Positions 1-10,698 are shown, numbered from the stretch's first letter. The stretch is 64,000 bases of DNA from Carposina sasakii (GCA_014607495.2 CP053169.1:5704001-5768000); one strand, 5' to 3'. Notes: a model not told the origin generated them from the letters alone. Program-made: numbers and translations.

Positions 1-199
1 AATGTACTCAGTGGAACAAACAAGCAATTGCAAAACAGGTAGTAGAGTTTTAGCCAAATTTCGTCGAAATACGTAATGGCACTAAATGCCGTCGCGTATT
101 TGTGGATTTGCTAAACTGACAAAGTTAGTTTACTGCAAAATAATCAAGACTTGGGCGCGTTGCTGTAACTGTAGCCGTGCTGATTTAAGATACATATAC
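1..199. other. Unannotated AT-rich DNA
   Basis: No coding frame, RNA gene or recognisable repeat seen. Confidence 0.5.
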
Positions 200-362
200 T
201 GACTGTGCTCTCAGGGTAACCAGAACAGTAGGATCACGAAAAAGATTCTAGTACCACGTTTAGCTTAGCGGGGCTAGGACGACGGACTGTACTCCTAGGA
301 TAACCAAAAGTATAGCATCACGAAGAAGATCTAGCTAGCATAGCAGGACTAGATGTGGAGGA
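200..362 (-). repeat. R1 dispersed repeat, two decayed end fragments in tandem
   Basis: Two successive pieces (about 215-280 and 298-352) share the R1 signature, in the order 'ggtaaccagaa', 'ggatcacgaa' and 'gtttagcttagcgggg'. The same order occurs at 4950-5035, 23340-23430 and 37960-38030. R1 is a name used here for a family I cannot assign to a class. Confidence 0.5.
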
Positions 363-1080
363 GAGAGGGAGTTAGTATGCTTTTAAATCCATATTAATAA
401 TATAGTACAGCCGCCATTCTACTCGTCCACTTTGCGGTAAATTTTAAGGTATCATGTACAATGTACATATAGTGCACAATTCAGTAAATTCATAAAATAT
501 TGGTAAGAAATAAATTGTTTATCAAAACAATAAAATCAAGATGTACAGCAAACGCCTAAATAATTACGCCTAGGATTTATCACTTGGTGCCAGTAGACCT
601 AAGAGCGATTTGTTAAACGTATTGAGATCTATCGAGTTCGAATAGCGGAAACACCGGCTCCCAAATAGCTTAATTTGCCTTGGTAACTATTAGTCACCGA
701 AGCGAAAACCGAACGTTGGTTATCTAAGATTTATTTGTTTACCTTTATATTTCCCTGTCAATCGACATTAATTGGTATCGGAGGCAATTTAACTTTAGAT
801 TGCTTCCCCAAATTGAGCAACTCGAAAATGTGGAAGATCAAAACATTTTGTCACATAGTATAATTGCTTTTGAGCATCTTTAAGGAACTCAATCGAGTAT
901 TTGATGGCAATCAGTGCGATGGAAATAATTTGTAGATTCTTACAGACACGTGTTACAGTATCTTCATAGGCTATGTTTCGGTTTAGAGAAAGATATCATC
1001 AAATCAGATAGGCTAAATCTAGCTAATATGGAGGAATCGTCCCTTAGATAGACTCACGATAGAACTATCTAACGCATTTA
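363..1080. other. No recognisable feature
   Basis: AT-rich sequence with no open frame of note and no match to the repeat families found elsewhere in the window. Confidence 0.5.
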
Positions 1081-1165
1081 AAAGAAATCAGCCGATAATT
1101 ACAGTCAACTGCTGGACGTAGTCCTCTCCTAGGGCACGTTACTAGCCTACTGCCAAAAATGGTTT
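1081..1165. repeat. Degenerate fragment of the 'cagtccactgctggacgta' LINE-tail/SINE family
   Basis: It contains 'cagtcaactgctggacgta' followed by 'cctctcctagggcac', the start of the family seen more completely at 23985-24206. The rest of the unit is missing. Confidence 0.55.
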
Positions 1166-1188
1166 TAATCCCGCATTAATATCTATTG

Positions 1189-1208
1189 TATAGATAGATA
1201 GATAGATA
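1189..1208. repeat. (TAGA)n microsatellite
   Basis: About four to five tandem TAGA units. Confidence 0.85.
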
Positions 1209-1469
1209 AAATTCTTTTTTGTACAACAAAAATATTAGGTAAAAAGGCGAGCTTGTTGCCTTACATTGTTATAATATTTATAAATGAAGTATATATTTAT
1301 TATTCGATAGTAATACACCAACTATACTAGATTATTCATTGTTATGTCTCAATAATTATATCAGTTCAATGTAGTAAAACCCTTCTAAGTTCGAGGTTAA
1401 CGTTCTATAATGTGTATTGTGTAGTAGTCTGTACCATAAAGGAATGACAAGAAGGATATGCGATACTAT

Positions 1470-1635
1470 ATAAGTATAGACTCCTGGCCGCCACCGACGT
1501 GTAATAATCATCCATGTCATATTTCGGGCACGGCAGCCAATCTCAGCATTTATTAGACAAGCAGCGCAGGAAATTATAATGCCCAAGTCTGTGCGCAAAC
1601 ACAGGTGCTTTCTATATTCCCAAAATCTGTTCATG
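1470..1635 (-). repeat. Decayed copy of the 340-bp tRNA-derived SINE
   Basis: The signature 'tgtgcgcaaacacaggtgc', a degraded 'aggaaattataatgc' and the adjacent disrupted sequence match the 3' half of the SINE at 17074-17413 in reverse. The tRNA head is absent. A 92-codon frame over it is taken as chance. Confidence 0.55.
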
Positions 1636-1639
1636 TAAT

Positions 1640-2970
1640 AAATTGAGTGATGCGAGCCCTATAATGGGAATGAATCCATCTAACTGTACGCATGTCTAAC
1701 CAATTGAGCTATTAGCATATACCGTCAATGCATATACTACGCACGCCGCTGAGTTTTAAACCAATGTAAGAACCATCCGCCTCCTAGCATAGTCATTAGA
1801 CACAAAATGCTGACAATATGATCGAACTTTAGTATCCTAATCTAGTCTTAGATATAAAAAACTGACACTATGGACAATGGTTGTTAGGCCACCTCCTCTA
1901 TATCCTTGCTTCATGGTCCGTCCAATACAAATACAAGAAAAACTTTTACTACATTTCGTTTTGCATAAAGTTAGTTCGGAATCCAGCAGAGAGCGTCAGG
2001 GCTTTGCCAGATATTTTCGGACTGTGTTTCTCAATCTTTTTTGTGTTTCGTTTATACAGTGCTTCTTGTTTTAATAGAGTGGCTGCATTCGATTATTGCT
2101 TTCAAAAGTTGATTCGCTCGAATCGTATTTGAAAATGTTACAATGAAATATTTTATTCTGTTGGTGCAATTTTTAATGACTGAAAGAGATTTTACTTTAT
2201 AAGATCCAAAAATAAGTTACTTTTCAAATCTATTAAAGTGCTAGATATTTGAGATATTTAGTGGATATTTTATATTTCTTAGGGTTCCATACCCAAATGA
2301 TGAATCTATAATGGCATAGGTACTAGAAACTATAAGTACTATATAATTTTAAGATATCTCTTCTTTATTGTTGGAATTCCACCTGTGTGACCGGACCAGA
2401 CTACGTCAAAAGAGACATCGTGGTAGTCTTCTAAAATATATATGGGTGGCCGCTGACGGCTGTAGGCATCTCTGTCCTTTTAACTACCCCACTAAGTTAC
2501 TTTCTTGGTATTATTCCTCGCAATAGGTTTTTGCTTGAAACCATTGTAAAATTAAAGCTTCTGTCACATGAGGCACACAGATTACGTAATGTATAACCAT
2601 TTTTTAACATGCACTTCACAGAGCTCAGTAAAGATGGAAAAGACCTTCGGGTTTCTCTATACTGTGGGTGGTCTTGCACAGTTTGGGAACAATAGCCAAA
2701 CTCTAGTACCAACAACGTCCACTTCAAAGTAACTTTACGTTTTGTATTTGTAACCTTTCTTGTTCTTAATAGTGTCAGTAAATAGTGCAAAAGTTACTCG
2801 TGACTGCTTTATTGGGGCTCCCGAATTTGCATTCAGACTTCGTTCTGCTGGTTCAGACGAAGTTATTTCTAGTGCAGTGCAAGAACAATAGAGAAGAAGA
2901 ATGAAATTGTGCAACGAAATATATACGTTTGTTTGCAAAATACGTCTGAATAGGTTTCGTAGATGTATAA
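1640..2970. other. No recognisable feature
   Basis: AT-rich sequence with four short overlapping open frames (65-97 codons) that show no motif, signal peptide or coding bias I can recognise. I treat them as chance. Confidence 0.45.
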
Positions 2971-2974
2971 TTCA

Positions 2975-3100
2975 AGAGTCGACTAAGGAACTCGGGTATT
3001 TTCTCTAGCGATAAGCTAGCGACTTGTCACGGATCATTACATCTGTTCTTGCTATGATAAACGTAGCTGTGTGATGTCTCTTATCTGTCCGCTACTATTA
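2975..3100 (+). repeat. R1 dispersed repeat, partial
   Basis: Contains 'gagtcgactaaggaactcgg', 'cgataagctagcgacttgtc' and 'tgataaacgtagctgtg', in the same order as the R1 copies at 15393, 30100, 35690 and 56300. The undisturbed 'gactaagg' here is the empty-site reference for the MITE at 56363. Confidence 0.65.
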
Positions 3101-3257
3101 CATCAATATTTACGAAATGAAAAATTCATTTATATAATTATCTCCTTGATATGATAAATTCATCACTTTTTAAAAATATTTTACACAGCCATTTGTTTTC
3201 TCATTGACATGTAAAATTGAAAAGTGAAGAAGATAGATATAAAACCCTTGGCAATAG

Positions 3258-3319
3258 AGTCCGTTTCATAGAATAACTCAAGAACTAAAATCTTTGATAT
3301 ACAGTAACACAAATAATAT
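3258..3319 (+). repeat. R2 dispersed repeat, left part (split by a hAT-like element)
   Basis: 'agtccgtttcatagaataac' begins this piece, and the family resumes at 3906 with 'tagtcatacacatagtaac'. The copy at 27850-27990 is uninterrupted, so this copy was split by the element at 3320-3905. Confidence 0.7.
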
Positions 3320-3905
3320 TAGAGATGCGCAAAACTGCATTAAAAAGTAATGTAATGTTTATCACATTACAGACTGAGGTGATATCACCTCATATGGCGC
3401 GCCGCCATAGCGCGCGTATTACATGCGATGTAAGGCGTGCCTAGCGTAATGATAGCTTTTGAGTGATATAATATTAGTGATACATATTACCAGGCACTAT
3501 TTTGCGCATCTCTGCGCTTTAGCTTAGCACACCGTGGTGATCATATAGTTTCAATATTAGTTTTTTCATGACAGTACATAGTATAAATAAAACGAGAATT
3601 CGTTAGACTATGCTATGACTAGAAATAATTTTTGTTTCACCTAATTGTATTTATTTTTAATCATTCGTCCTTGAAACACTCGGTTTTAATATACCTATAG
3701 TTATGCAATCATGAACGTTCGCGAGTTGGTCGGTTGGTATAATTTTATTCGAACAGAAGGAGTAGGTATATCACAGTTTGCAACAAAAATACGCGGACGC
3801 GGTGGTGATGCGCGGTAATGCCGGTAATGGTTCGACCGCTCCGGTAATAGGTGATGTGGCATTACTTTGAAAGGTGATATCACCGGCATTACTTACACAT
3901 CTCTA
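3320..3905. mobile_element. Non-autonomous hAT-like element, 586 bp
   Basis: The termini are 'TAGAGATGCGCAA' and the complement of 'TAGAGATGTGTAA'. They are flanked by an exact 8-bp direct repeat AATAATAT (3312-3319 and 3906-3913), the duplication length of hAT transposases. The insertion interrupts an R2 repeat whose intact copy in this window has a single related 'ataatgt' at that point. No transposase frame is present. Internally there is an inverted copy of the left end near 3500-3513 and two 'ggtgatatcacc' palindromes. The superfamily is inferred from ends and duplication only. Confidence 0.75.
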
Positions 3906-3970
3906 AATAATATAGTCATACACATAGTAACTAGCGCCACTCTCCCGATAGAAAACTAGCTAACAGCTAG
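3906..3970 (+). repeat. R2 dispersed repeat, right part
   Basis: 'tagtcatacacatagtaac' plus 'tagcgcca' continues the R2 copy interrupted at 3320. Confidence 0.7.
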
Positions 3971-4353
3971 TTCGCTAACATGACTTCTGACATTTAATCT
4001 TCTTTCTCAGTGACGACACAAAGGGTTTTTTTTTCAATCAGACTTGTTTTGACTGAGGTCTACGGCGTTAAAGTAAATCGTATCACCGCAACATTACATG
4101 CCTACTATGACACTAAAAAGTGATAAAGTAAAATTAAATATATGTACATAGGTAAATTTGTAATATTTATAAATTACTTGCAAGGATTGTTCAAGGTTTT
4201 GGTTAAATGAGCTTTATTAATAATGTGTTAGATGGCTAGTTTTAAAAATTACGTCGAATTCGGTCGCTTGAAGTACCTACGTACTAAATACTTTCCTTAT
4301 TATCATGGTTGTTATGCTAAAGCTAAAGCTCTGATTAATTGATAAAATGTCTT
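3971..4353. other. No recognisable feature
   Basis: AT-rich sequence with a short poly-T run. Nothing recognised. Confidence 0.5.
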
Positions 4354-4357
4354 TATA

Positions 4358-4606
4358 CAGGGTGTAACAAAAGGGGTATGTTAAGCGAAAAGCTATGTAA
4401 ATAGCCTACTAAAAGGAACCTACATACTAAATTTCAGACTCAAAATCACATGATTATTTTTCCAAATAGTATGGAGAATTCCTAAAGAACTCGGGAATGT
4501 TCATACAATCTTGAAAAATAAACATTTGATTTCGAGTCTCAAATTTTGCAAATAGTTTCTCTATAGTGGGCTATTTACATAGCTTTTCGCTTTCTGTTAC
4601 ACCCTG
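4358..4606. mobile_element. Palindromic MITE, family A (CAGGGTGTAAC ends)
   Basis: A 249-bp element starting CAGGGTGTAAC and ending GTTACACCCTG, with TATA on both sides (4354-4357, 4607-4610). Its two halves are imperfect inverted repeats of about 100 bp that would fold into a long hairpin. Related copies lie at 27423, 31093, 44250, 55120, 58245 and 58774. It has no coding capacity. The superfamily is not assigned; the TATA duplication could be 2 or 4 bp. Confidence 0.8.
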
Positions 4607-4702
4607 TATAGGTAAATCTAATGTACAATACTGTTGATGGCAATTCTAAATTCTGGATTTAAAATATTTTTATGCAAGGATTCCCTAAGGTATCCCCTAA
4701 AG

Positions 4703-4889
4703 CAGTGGTTCCCAAAGTGGTCTATGTGGACCCCCAGGAGTCCACAAGGGACTCGATGGGGGTGTACGTTGGCGTGAAAAAATGGGATTTCACAATTAAT
4801 TTGTATGTATTGTAAGTATGTAGGGGGTCCACCAGAACCAGTTAACTTTTGAAAGGGGTCTATGAAAAATGAAAGTTTGGGAACCCCTG
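4703..4889 (+). mobile_element. hAT-type MITE, 187 bp, with exact 8-bp duplication
   Basis: Starts CAGTGGTTCCCAAAGTGG and ends TTTGGGAACCCCTG, flanked by exact direct repeats CCCTAAAG (4695-4702 and 4890-4897). The central TA of the duplication fits the nnnTAnnn preference described for Buster-type hATs. Related copies, both in the opposite orientation, are at 12684-12869 and 13463-13639. Confidence 0.85.
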
Positions 4890-4944
4890 CCCTAAAGTTA
4901 AAGAGGTATGTATTTACAAAATCCAATGTACCTATTTATACATA

Positions 4945-5040
4945 CATAGACTCGACTGTGTTCCCGAAATAGGGTAGCCAAAACTGCAGATTAATAAACG
5001 ATATCCCATAGTCACATTTAGCATAGCGGGGACATATGTA
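4945..5040 (-). repeat. R1 dispersed repeat, partial
   Basis: 'ttcccgaaatagggtagcc', 'aactgcag' and 'tagcatagcgggg' match the reverse-strand R1 copies at 23340 and 37960. Confidence 0.65.
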
Positions 5041-5099
5041 AATAATCATCCAGTAAAGTAATAAAAATCCTATGTTCATTTGATAATATAATTTTTTTG

Positions 5100-5212
5100 T
5101 TATAAAATTGTTAATAAAGAAATGGAAAAAATTCTTCGCCCGAGTGGGACTCGAACCCACGACCTCTGCATTCCGTGCCAGTGGTCTTACCAACTGAGCT
5201 ACCGGGTCAATT
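5100..5212 (-). mobile_element. Short tRNA-derived SINE (family S1)
   Basis: On the minus strand there is a tRNA-like head with perfect pol III boxes: box A TAGCTCAGTTGG (5190-5201) and box B GGTTCGAGTCC (5147-5157). A non-tRNA tail follows ('tttttccatttctttatta' and 'aattttata'). The same tail follows the heads at 22424-22520 and 45650-45763, so this is a SINE rather than a functional tRNA gene. The 5' end is shared with the 45650 copy ('aattgacccggt'). Confidence 0.85.
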
Positions 5213-5234
5213 ACTCGTATGATATATAATTGTT

Positions 5235-5285
5235 GCCTGTACACACGAAGTCACGGGAAATAGCTAGTTCAACTAACTAGCAATA
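5235..5285. repeat. Lep1-like Helitron end fragment
   Basis: 'acgaagtcacgggaaatagc' resembles the conserved end 'cgaagtcgcgggcatccac' of the Helitron at 14091-14315. Confidence 0.4.
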
Positions 5286-5290
5286 AGTCT

Positions 5291-6120
5291 AGCTACTACG
5301 TTTTAAATGCAATCGAGAAAAAATCGATTCTCCAATAAACTGAACTCATTTAGTAGAAATATAACTTACAAAGTAGAAATTAAGGAAACTTCTTTGTAAA
5401 AAATAAACAGTTCTCACTTCCCCAATTACCATACTTAAGCCGGTTTGTAGTAAAAGTGCGCAAATATTACTACAAGTGACGCGAATAAATGAAACGAATA
5501 AAACCTTGCGCGGTCCTAGTATACAGTGTAGGGAAGAGGTAACACGTCGATTCCAATTAACTAGGAAAAAGGACAGTAGGCCACCACAATATAGGTTGTT
5601 AGGTAATGTGTGAGTGAGATTTGTATACCTGTACACAATATTTTTCTATAACATTTAGAGTATAGAAACTTAAAAGTAATTCAATACACAAGGAGTCTTC
5701 AAAAATATTAACCGAACTTAAGCCTGTTAAAAATGTTGATAATGGCAAAAATATAGGTGAATCAAAGTTTGAGTGTTCTATTTACTAGTATTTCAATATT
5801 CTAAGCAGTTTAATCCTAAGCAATTTTGGAAAATTTTCCGACAGCGTGAACTTTGATGTTGAGTCTGTGAACGCAAGTTTTCCGCTGTGTTCAAAATTTA
5901 TATAATATAATTCATATACTCACTCTGTAACACCGCGTACTTATATAAATATGAGTAACATTCATCAGGCATGACAAAATTAATTAAGAATTTTATCTTT
6001 AACCACTGTATACCTCGCATGTGTCTAAGCGAGGTCTCGTCTCTTCGCGGAGAGACGACAGAGAAATGTAATTGAATAATTTCGTTAACGAAATGAAATG
6101 AAACTCCTCCAGGTCCTTAG
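5291..6120. other. No recognisable feature
   Basis: AT-rich sequence with a small GC-rich inverted repeat ('gtctcgtctc' / 'gagagacgac') near 6030-6060. One 96-codon frame has no recognisable feature. Confidence 0.45.
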
Positions 6121-6252
6121 CAGTTCGCGATGCGTCGGGAATTTTACGGCGACTTCAAGGAGACATCAAAACCTGGTGACGATGTGGCACAGTCTTATTA
6201 CATTGCTGTTTTATTACCCGAAATAAGTATACGTGAGTCGGAATTTCTGTGA
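6121..6252 (+). other. Short exon-like open stretch
   Basis: Forty-three codons are open directly after a 'ccttag|cag' acceptor-like sequence and end at TGA 6250. An in-frame ATG is at 6130, and a possible donor 'CCTG|GTGACG' is near 6174. The first 19 codons have C- or G-rich third positions, unlike the surrounding AT-rich DNA. No family recognised; it may be chance or an old repeat remnant. Confidence 0.15.
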
Positions 6253-6560
6253 TTATTTAATAACATTGTATTGGAGTAAATCCGCTACTTGGTTCTGTAT
6301 GCCCTTTAGAGCTTTGCACCACTTTTAAGGGCATTGTGAACGAATTTGGCAAAAATACCTAAAATTGGTCGAATATCGACAAACTTGCGCGCACTTTTTC
6401 TAATTCTAAGCTACTTTTTGTAATGCGTTGCATGCAATATGAACAAAAATATCCGCGGTTACTGCGCGAGCGCTACTCGTAGCACTTGCTACGAGCGTAG
6501 CATATGCTCCAATCCTACTACGAGCATATAGACGAATTATACATATTAGGGATATGTAGA

Positions 6561-6671
6561 GTAAGCATGAACCTTTTTACGCCCCGTAGCGCTATCGACT
6601 CGCAAACAAAATCTATGAGATATCACAGTTGGACGTTAGCGTTACGGACTATCGAGAGGTTCGTGCTTGGC
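6561..6671. mobile_element. Small inverted-repeat element (GTAAGCAYGAACC ends), copy 1
   Basis: Starts 'gtaagcatgaacctttttac' and ends 'gaggttcgtgcttggcc'. The same ends and interior occur at 18758-18874, where the terminal inverted repeats are perfect over 17 bp. Just upstream (6455-6535) are overlapping small inverted repeats around 'tacgagcgtagca'. Confidence 0.65.
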
Positions 6672-6674
6672 CTA

Positions 6675-6875
6675 ATATAATAATAATAATAAATAAATAA
6701 ATATTCACACACTACACAACACATTAACCTAGTCCCACATTAAGATTCCTAAGGTCGGTCGTGGGTACTAAGCAACGGTATATAAATACATAGTTAAGTA
6801 TAGAAACATCCATAACTCGAACCCAGGACCTATGGCGTCGCAGGCAGAGTCACTACCTACTAGACCAATCGGGAT
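6675..6875 (-). mobile_element. tRNA-derived SINE (family S3), copy 1
   Basis: Read on the minus strand it has a degraded tRNA-like head ending near 'cccgattggtctagtaggta', then 'ataggtcctgggttcgagtt' (box B-like), and then a body with 'gtttctatacttaactatg' and 'taccgttgcttagtaccc'. It ends in an AT-rich repeated tail (AATA/ATA units at 6675-6705). The fuller copy is at 40435-40672. Confidence 0.75.
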
Positions 6876-7617
6876 AATATCTTTATTTTGTAAGGAATAT
6901 AGGATAGGTATTTTGTTATTTAATTTTCAAGAAAAACAAGATACAGAGATAGATTCCACCTATCGATATCTGTATTTCAGGAAAACATGGGCCCGAAGGG
7001 ATAATACTTTGATATATTTTTTCCCGGATCATAAAATATGTAACTACGCGTATGTTAGTGATGTCGTATATATGAGTCGTGTAAGCGTGTTTGTATTCAA
7101 TTTTATTTCAGGTAGATAAGGAAACAAATTTCTCCATAGCTGATACGCTATATGTAGGTACCTACTAGATACAATCATGTATGTAAACATGACCTAAATC
7201 GATTCCATTAATATTTTTTATTTATTTCATCATTGGTAAAAATATTTATTTACATTATTTTGAGCTTAAATGGCGAAATTGATAGAAATACAAATAACTT
7301 ACCTATATATGAATAATACCTATTATACTAACTAACCATTAACATGAATAAATAAATGTACTTGGTTAGCTGGAAAAATCTTTAGGCATAAGGAATTAGC
7401 CTTAGATTAATGATAGGTCTTCGCTATCATTATTCTAAGGAATTAGCTTATGTACAAAGGCTGGCATGACGTTGATATGACGTAAAATAACGTCACAGAG
7501 AACGTAATACATGCGAGTATATGCCCTCAGAAATAAAATGCGTAGAGTGCGTAACCGAACAGCTCCTTCGAATTATGGCGCTGGTTGCTTTATATTTTCT
7601 GTATAACATACAATATT
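6876..7617. other. No gene; one hairpin
   Basis: A 23-bp imperfect inverted repeat at 7388-7450 ('ggaattagccttagattaat' against its complement) forms a hairpin. A 95-codon frame at 6832-7119 begins inside the SINE and has no recognisable domain. Confidence 0.45.
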
Positions 7618-7666
7618 TTTTAGTTCCAAAATCAAGCAAGGGACCTATTCTATGAAACAGACTCCA
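7618..7666 (-). repeat. R2 dispersed repeat fragment
   Basis: 'tattctatgaaacagactcc' preceded by 'tagttcc' is the reverse complement of the R2 start. Confidence 0.55.
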
Positions 7667-8260
7667 AAAATACACAAAACAATGACACACAACTTTGACT
7701 AACGAAAGTTCCAGCAACAATCGCCTCTAAGCCAATGATACACGTCCGCGTAAGCCATCTATCACGTTAAAAAACCAATCACACGTCCCCGAGCGACGGG
7801 ATTAACCGTGAAGCAGGTATTATGAGGAGATTTGTTGGTGATAGAATGGCGAAGATCTCTGCCCCAGCTAGGGGATACATCATAACTCAAGTAAGTCAAG
7901 TGTTGATGAGTTCAGCTAGTACCCAATGTCACCTGAGGGCCGATTCCGTAAAAATGCGAGCCGGAACGTGCTAAACGAAACGCGATGCGCTCATATAACG
8001 GACGAGACACTAGAGCTTAAAGCTGCTGGTGTACACGATAATAACTATTTAAAATAACTTTCCCTTGACTTTGGGTTGAAAGTATTAAGTGGAATCAAGT
8101 ATTAAGTTAAAAATAGATGAAGCGAACGAGGTGTGTCAAAATCGTAACAAATAGAGGTCCTTGATCTTTGTCTATCCCTCCGTGAAAGCGTGATTTTATG
8201 TACACATATTTTTTTAATACTATTTTCAGTAATTCAACCATGACATACATTTATCAAATA
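7667..8260. other. No recognisable feature
   Basis: No frame, RNA gene or known repeat recognised. Confidence 0.45.
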
Positions 8261-8261
8261 G

Positions 8262-8325
8262 CTAGCCAGGATCTGATACTATAGCCATGTTTAGCATAGC
8301 ATTAGTGACAATTCGTACCTCATCG
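8262..8325 (-). repeat. R1 dispersed repeat fragment
   Basis: 'gctagccaggatctg' then 'atagccatgtttagcatagc' has the R1 reverse-strand order. Confidence 0.45.
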
Positions 8326-8610
8326 TCTGAGAGAACCTTAATATACCACCTCCATTCTGTATCTATTCTATAGGATTAACCCAGCAGATTACAGTGCTTT
8401 CCCCCAATCATTCCATAGCAATGGCGAGAGGTGATTTTGTTTAAAACAGTGTAGAAGCTATGGTCGCGCGAAAGAAATACCAAAACAACATTCAATTCAA
8501 AATTCATAGGCCATTTACACACTGCACACCACATTATACAGAAAATTTTAAATTAATTGTATGTTACGATTCTGTACATGAAATTATGCAGTGTTATCCA
8601 TCTAATAATC

Positions 8611-8680
8611 TCTCTTAAACTCAAACATGACAAACCGTTTAGTCTCTAGCTCTAGAGTTTTAAAGGTGTTTTGCGTATAA
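8611..8680 (+). repeat. R3 dispersed repeat fragment
   Basis: 'ctcttaaactcaaacatgac', 'aaaccgtttagtctctag' and 'ctctagag' resemble the R3 copies at 12600 and 40838. The target site CTCTAGAG is present but unoccupied. Confidence 0.5.
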
Positions 8681-8759
8681 TAATAATGCTTTAGGCTTTT
8701 TAGTGAGAACTAAAGTACATACACTACTTCTCTGGAAGGGCGTAAAAAACTCTTATAAT

Positions 8760-9656
8760 TAGGGTTGCAAACCGTCACGCGTGGCGCGGGACGTCCCGTT
8801 TTCAGGGTCTAAATAACGCGTCCCGTTTTGAGTGTCTATGGGACGCCAAATGTCCTGTTTTTAGGTGAATCCTTCCCAGTTGATAAAAAAAACTATCTTG
8901 TAAATGATTATGGCGCAAAGCATGTGATACATAAATCTTGAATTTTAATTTTCATAAGAGAGTACTTAAATATTCAATAATGTAAGTATTAGTTTCATCT
9001 ACTTGACATTGACGAATCTTCGGATCCTCAAAGAAACATCCGAATTTATAAGAAGTATTTTAAGTGATATAGGTATTTTTCAAATCGATTTTTTTTATTA
9101 GGATAGCATGTGTATCAATCCTATAATCATTTTATTATGGCTTTTTCAGGTGCCAATTTGACATAGGTTGATAGAAGCGTTGTTGTAGGATTAGTGGATC
9201 ATTTAATTATACCTCCACATATTTCAGCCAATTATTCAATTATTTTTCTGATTTAATAAATTATATGGAAATTTTGTAAAAATTATTTAAGCAGTCAAAA
9301 TAAGTAAAAATTTCCGTGCTCGCTTCGCTCGCGCTTTAAAATTTGCAAGCCAAAAAACAATGATATTTTTTTTTGTTTAAAAATTTAAGTTGTCTCTGGA
9401 ATAAAATGCAAAAATTTCGCGCTCGCTTCACTCGCGTTATACTATACCTATATATGGTGAGTTAAAAAACCAGGGTGGGCCACTGCTTATTATAATGAAA
9501 TTAGACTCTATTTGCTATGGATTATACGAAATAATTATTTCTTTATGAAAAATGTACTAAAATTGACCATTTGTAGGTGTCCCGTTTTTCTTGCCCTGGT
9601 CCCGGAAATTTAACCCCGCTCTCCCGCAAATCTGTGTATAAGAGTTGGCAACCCTA
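8760..9656. mobile_element. Non-autonomous hAT-like element, 897 bp
   Basis: Termini TAGGGTTGCAAAC and GTTGGCAACCCTA form inverted repeats. They are flanked by exact 8-bp direct repeats CTTATAAT (8752-8759 and 9657-9664). There is no transposase frame, so it would need enzymes in trans. The ends carry 'cgtcccgtttt' motifs in opposite orientation (8790-8870 and 9580-9600), and the interior has two 'gctcgcttcrctcgcg' units (near 9320 and 9420). The class is inferred from ends and duplication length. Confidence 0.8.
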
Positions 9657-9664
9657 CTTATAAT

Positions 9665-10226
9665 CATGTACAATCCCGATCACACCTCAGCGTGTCAGCC
9701 CAGCCCTACAGATTAGCGTCCACCAAGGGATTGTCCGGTTGATTAATTCGGACTCTCCCTAACGTGTTCTTCGGTTTTTACCGCGATATGTGCCCCGTGA
9801 GGATAGGAAGGAATACTAATCAGGCTTAATTGTGACGCGCCTGCGTAGTGTTAGCATAATTCGGTAGTGTTACGGGAAGTTGTGTGCTTGTTAATATGCT
9901 CTTTCGCTCTATGTTCATCAAAGTTTGTAGCGGAGCCGCAAGCAGGATGCAAATAGAACCATAGAAATACTAGAACGTTATATCGAAGTATCTCACAACG
10001 ATTGGAATATACATGGACCAAAACAATAACTAGTGGCCTGGTGGGGCCAGAAGCGCTTCCCTTTTTACCACCCTAGTTGATAAAATCAGAAACTGTACAC
10101 CATTTTAACTTAGCTCCACGCTAAGTGTCGTGTTGTCGTGAGTACTTACTAGGCAATCCTTACAAATATTACCAACAAATGCGAAAGAAACTTTGCCTGT
10201 CTATCGCGCTTTCACGCCAAAACGAC
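9665..10226. other. No recognisable feature
   Basis: No frame or known repeat recognised. Confidence 0.45.
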
Positions 10227-10229
10227 TAA

Positions 10230-10400
10230 GGGCTGATTTTTCCAAACGTCAGATAGCCTACCAGAAGTTGAATGAATGAATGAAGAAGAAAGAAAATGAA
10301 GAAGAAGTTGATGCTGTCTCTATCTTGACTAAGTTTTAGAGAGAGACAGCATCAACTTTATTCTTCTCATAGGTTATCTGACGTTTGGAAAAGTCGGCCC
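10230..10400. mobile_element. PIF/Harbinger-like foldback MITE, 171 bp
   Basis: Ends GGGCTGATTTTTCCAAACGT and ACGTTTGGAAAAGTCGGCCC are inverted repeats. They extend through 'cagatagcct' and again through 'gttgatgctgtctc' near the centre, so most of the element is a hairpin. TAA flanks both sides (10227-10229, 10401-10403), the TWA duplication typical of PIF/Harbinger. No coding capacity. Confidence 0.75.
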
Positions 10401-10659
10401 TAAATCGATTTATATTAAAAAGGAGATGTAAGAGGTTAAAATAAGGGGGTAGCAGTTCATGTGGAAATTATATCTATTGCAATTCAGAGCTAGAAGCTAA
10501 GCTTGAGACATATGTTTTAGGTTTTTTATTAGATATAAATAAATACTATATTTTAAATTTGTAAAAAATTTACCCTAAAGTGAGTAAAACTGGAGTATAA
10601 AACTTTGAATTCAAGTTAGCCATGGTCAAATATGAAACCTGTTGGTATATTATTCTATA

Positions 10660-10698
10660 ATCCACCCGAACGAAGTCACGGGCTACAGCTAGTGCTAT
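10660..10698 (+). repeat. Lep1-like Helitron 3'-end fragment
   Basis: 'gaacgaagtcacgggctaca' plus 'gctagtg' resembles the conserved Helitron end. Confidence 0.45.

Noticed and set aside
5140..5212. Functional tRNA gene on the minus strand
   Set aside because: The A and B boxes are perfect, but the same non-tRNA tail follows this head and two others (22424, 45650), and the acceptor stem pairs poorly. SINE head is the better reading.
1356..7720. Short open frames of 60-102 codons as genes
   Set aside because: They show no motifs, signal peptides or coding bias. Many overlap repeats or each other on opposite strands.
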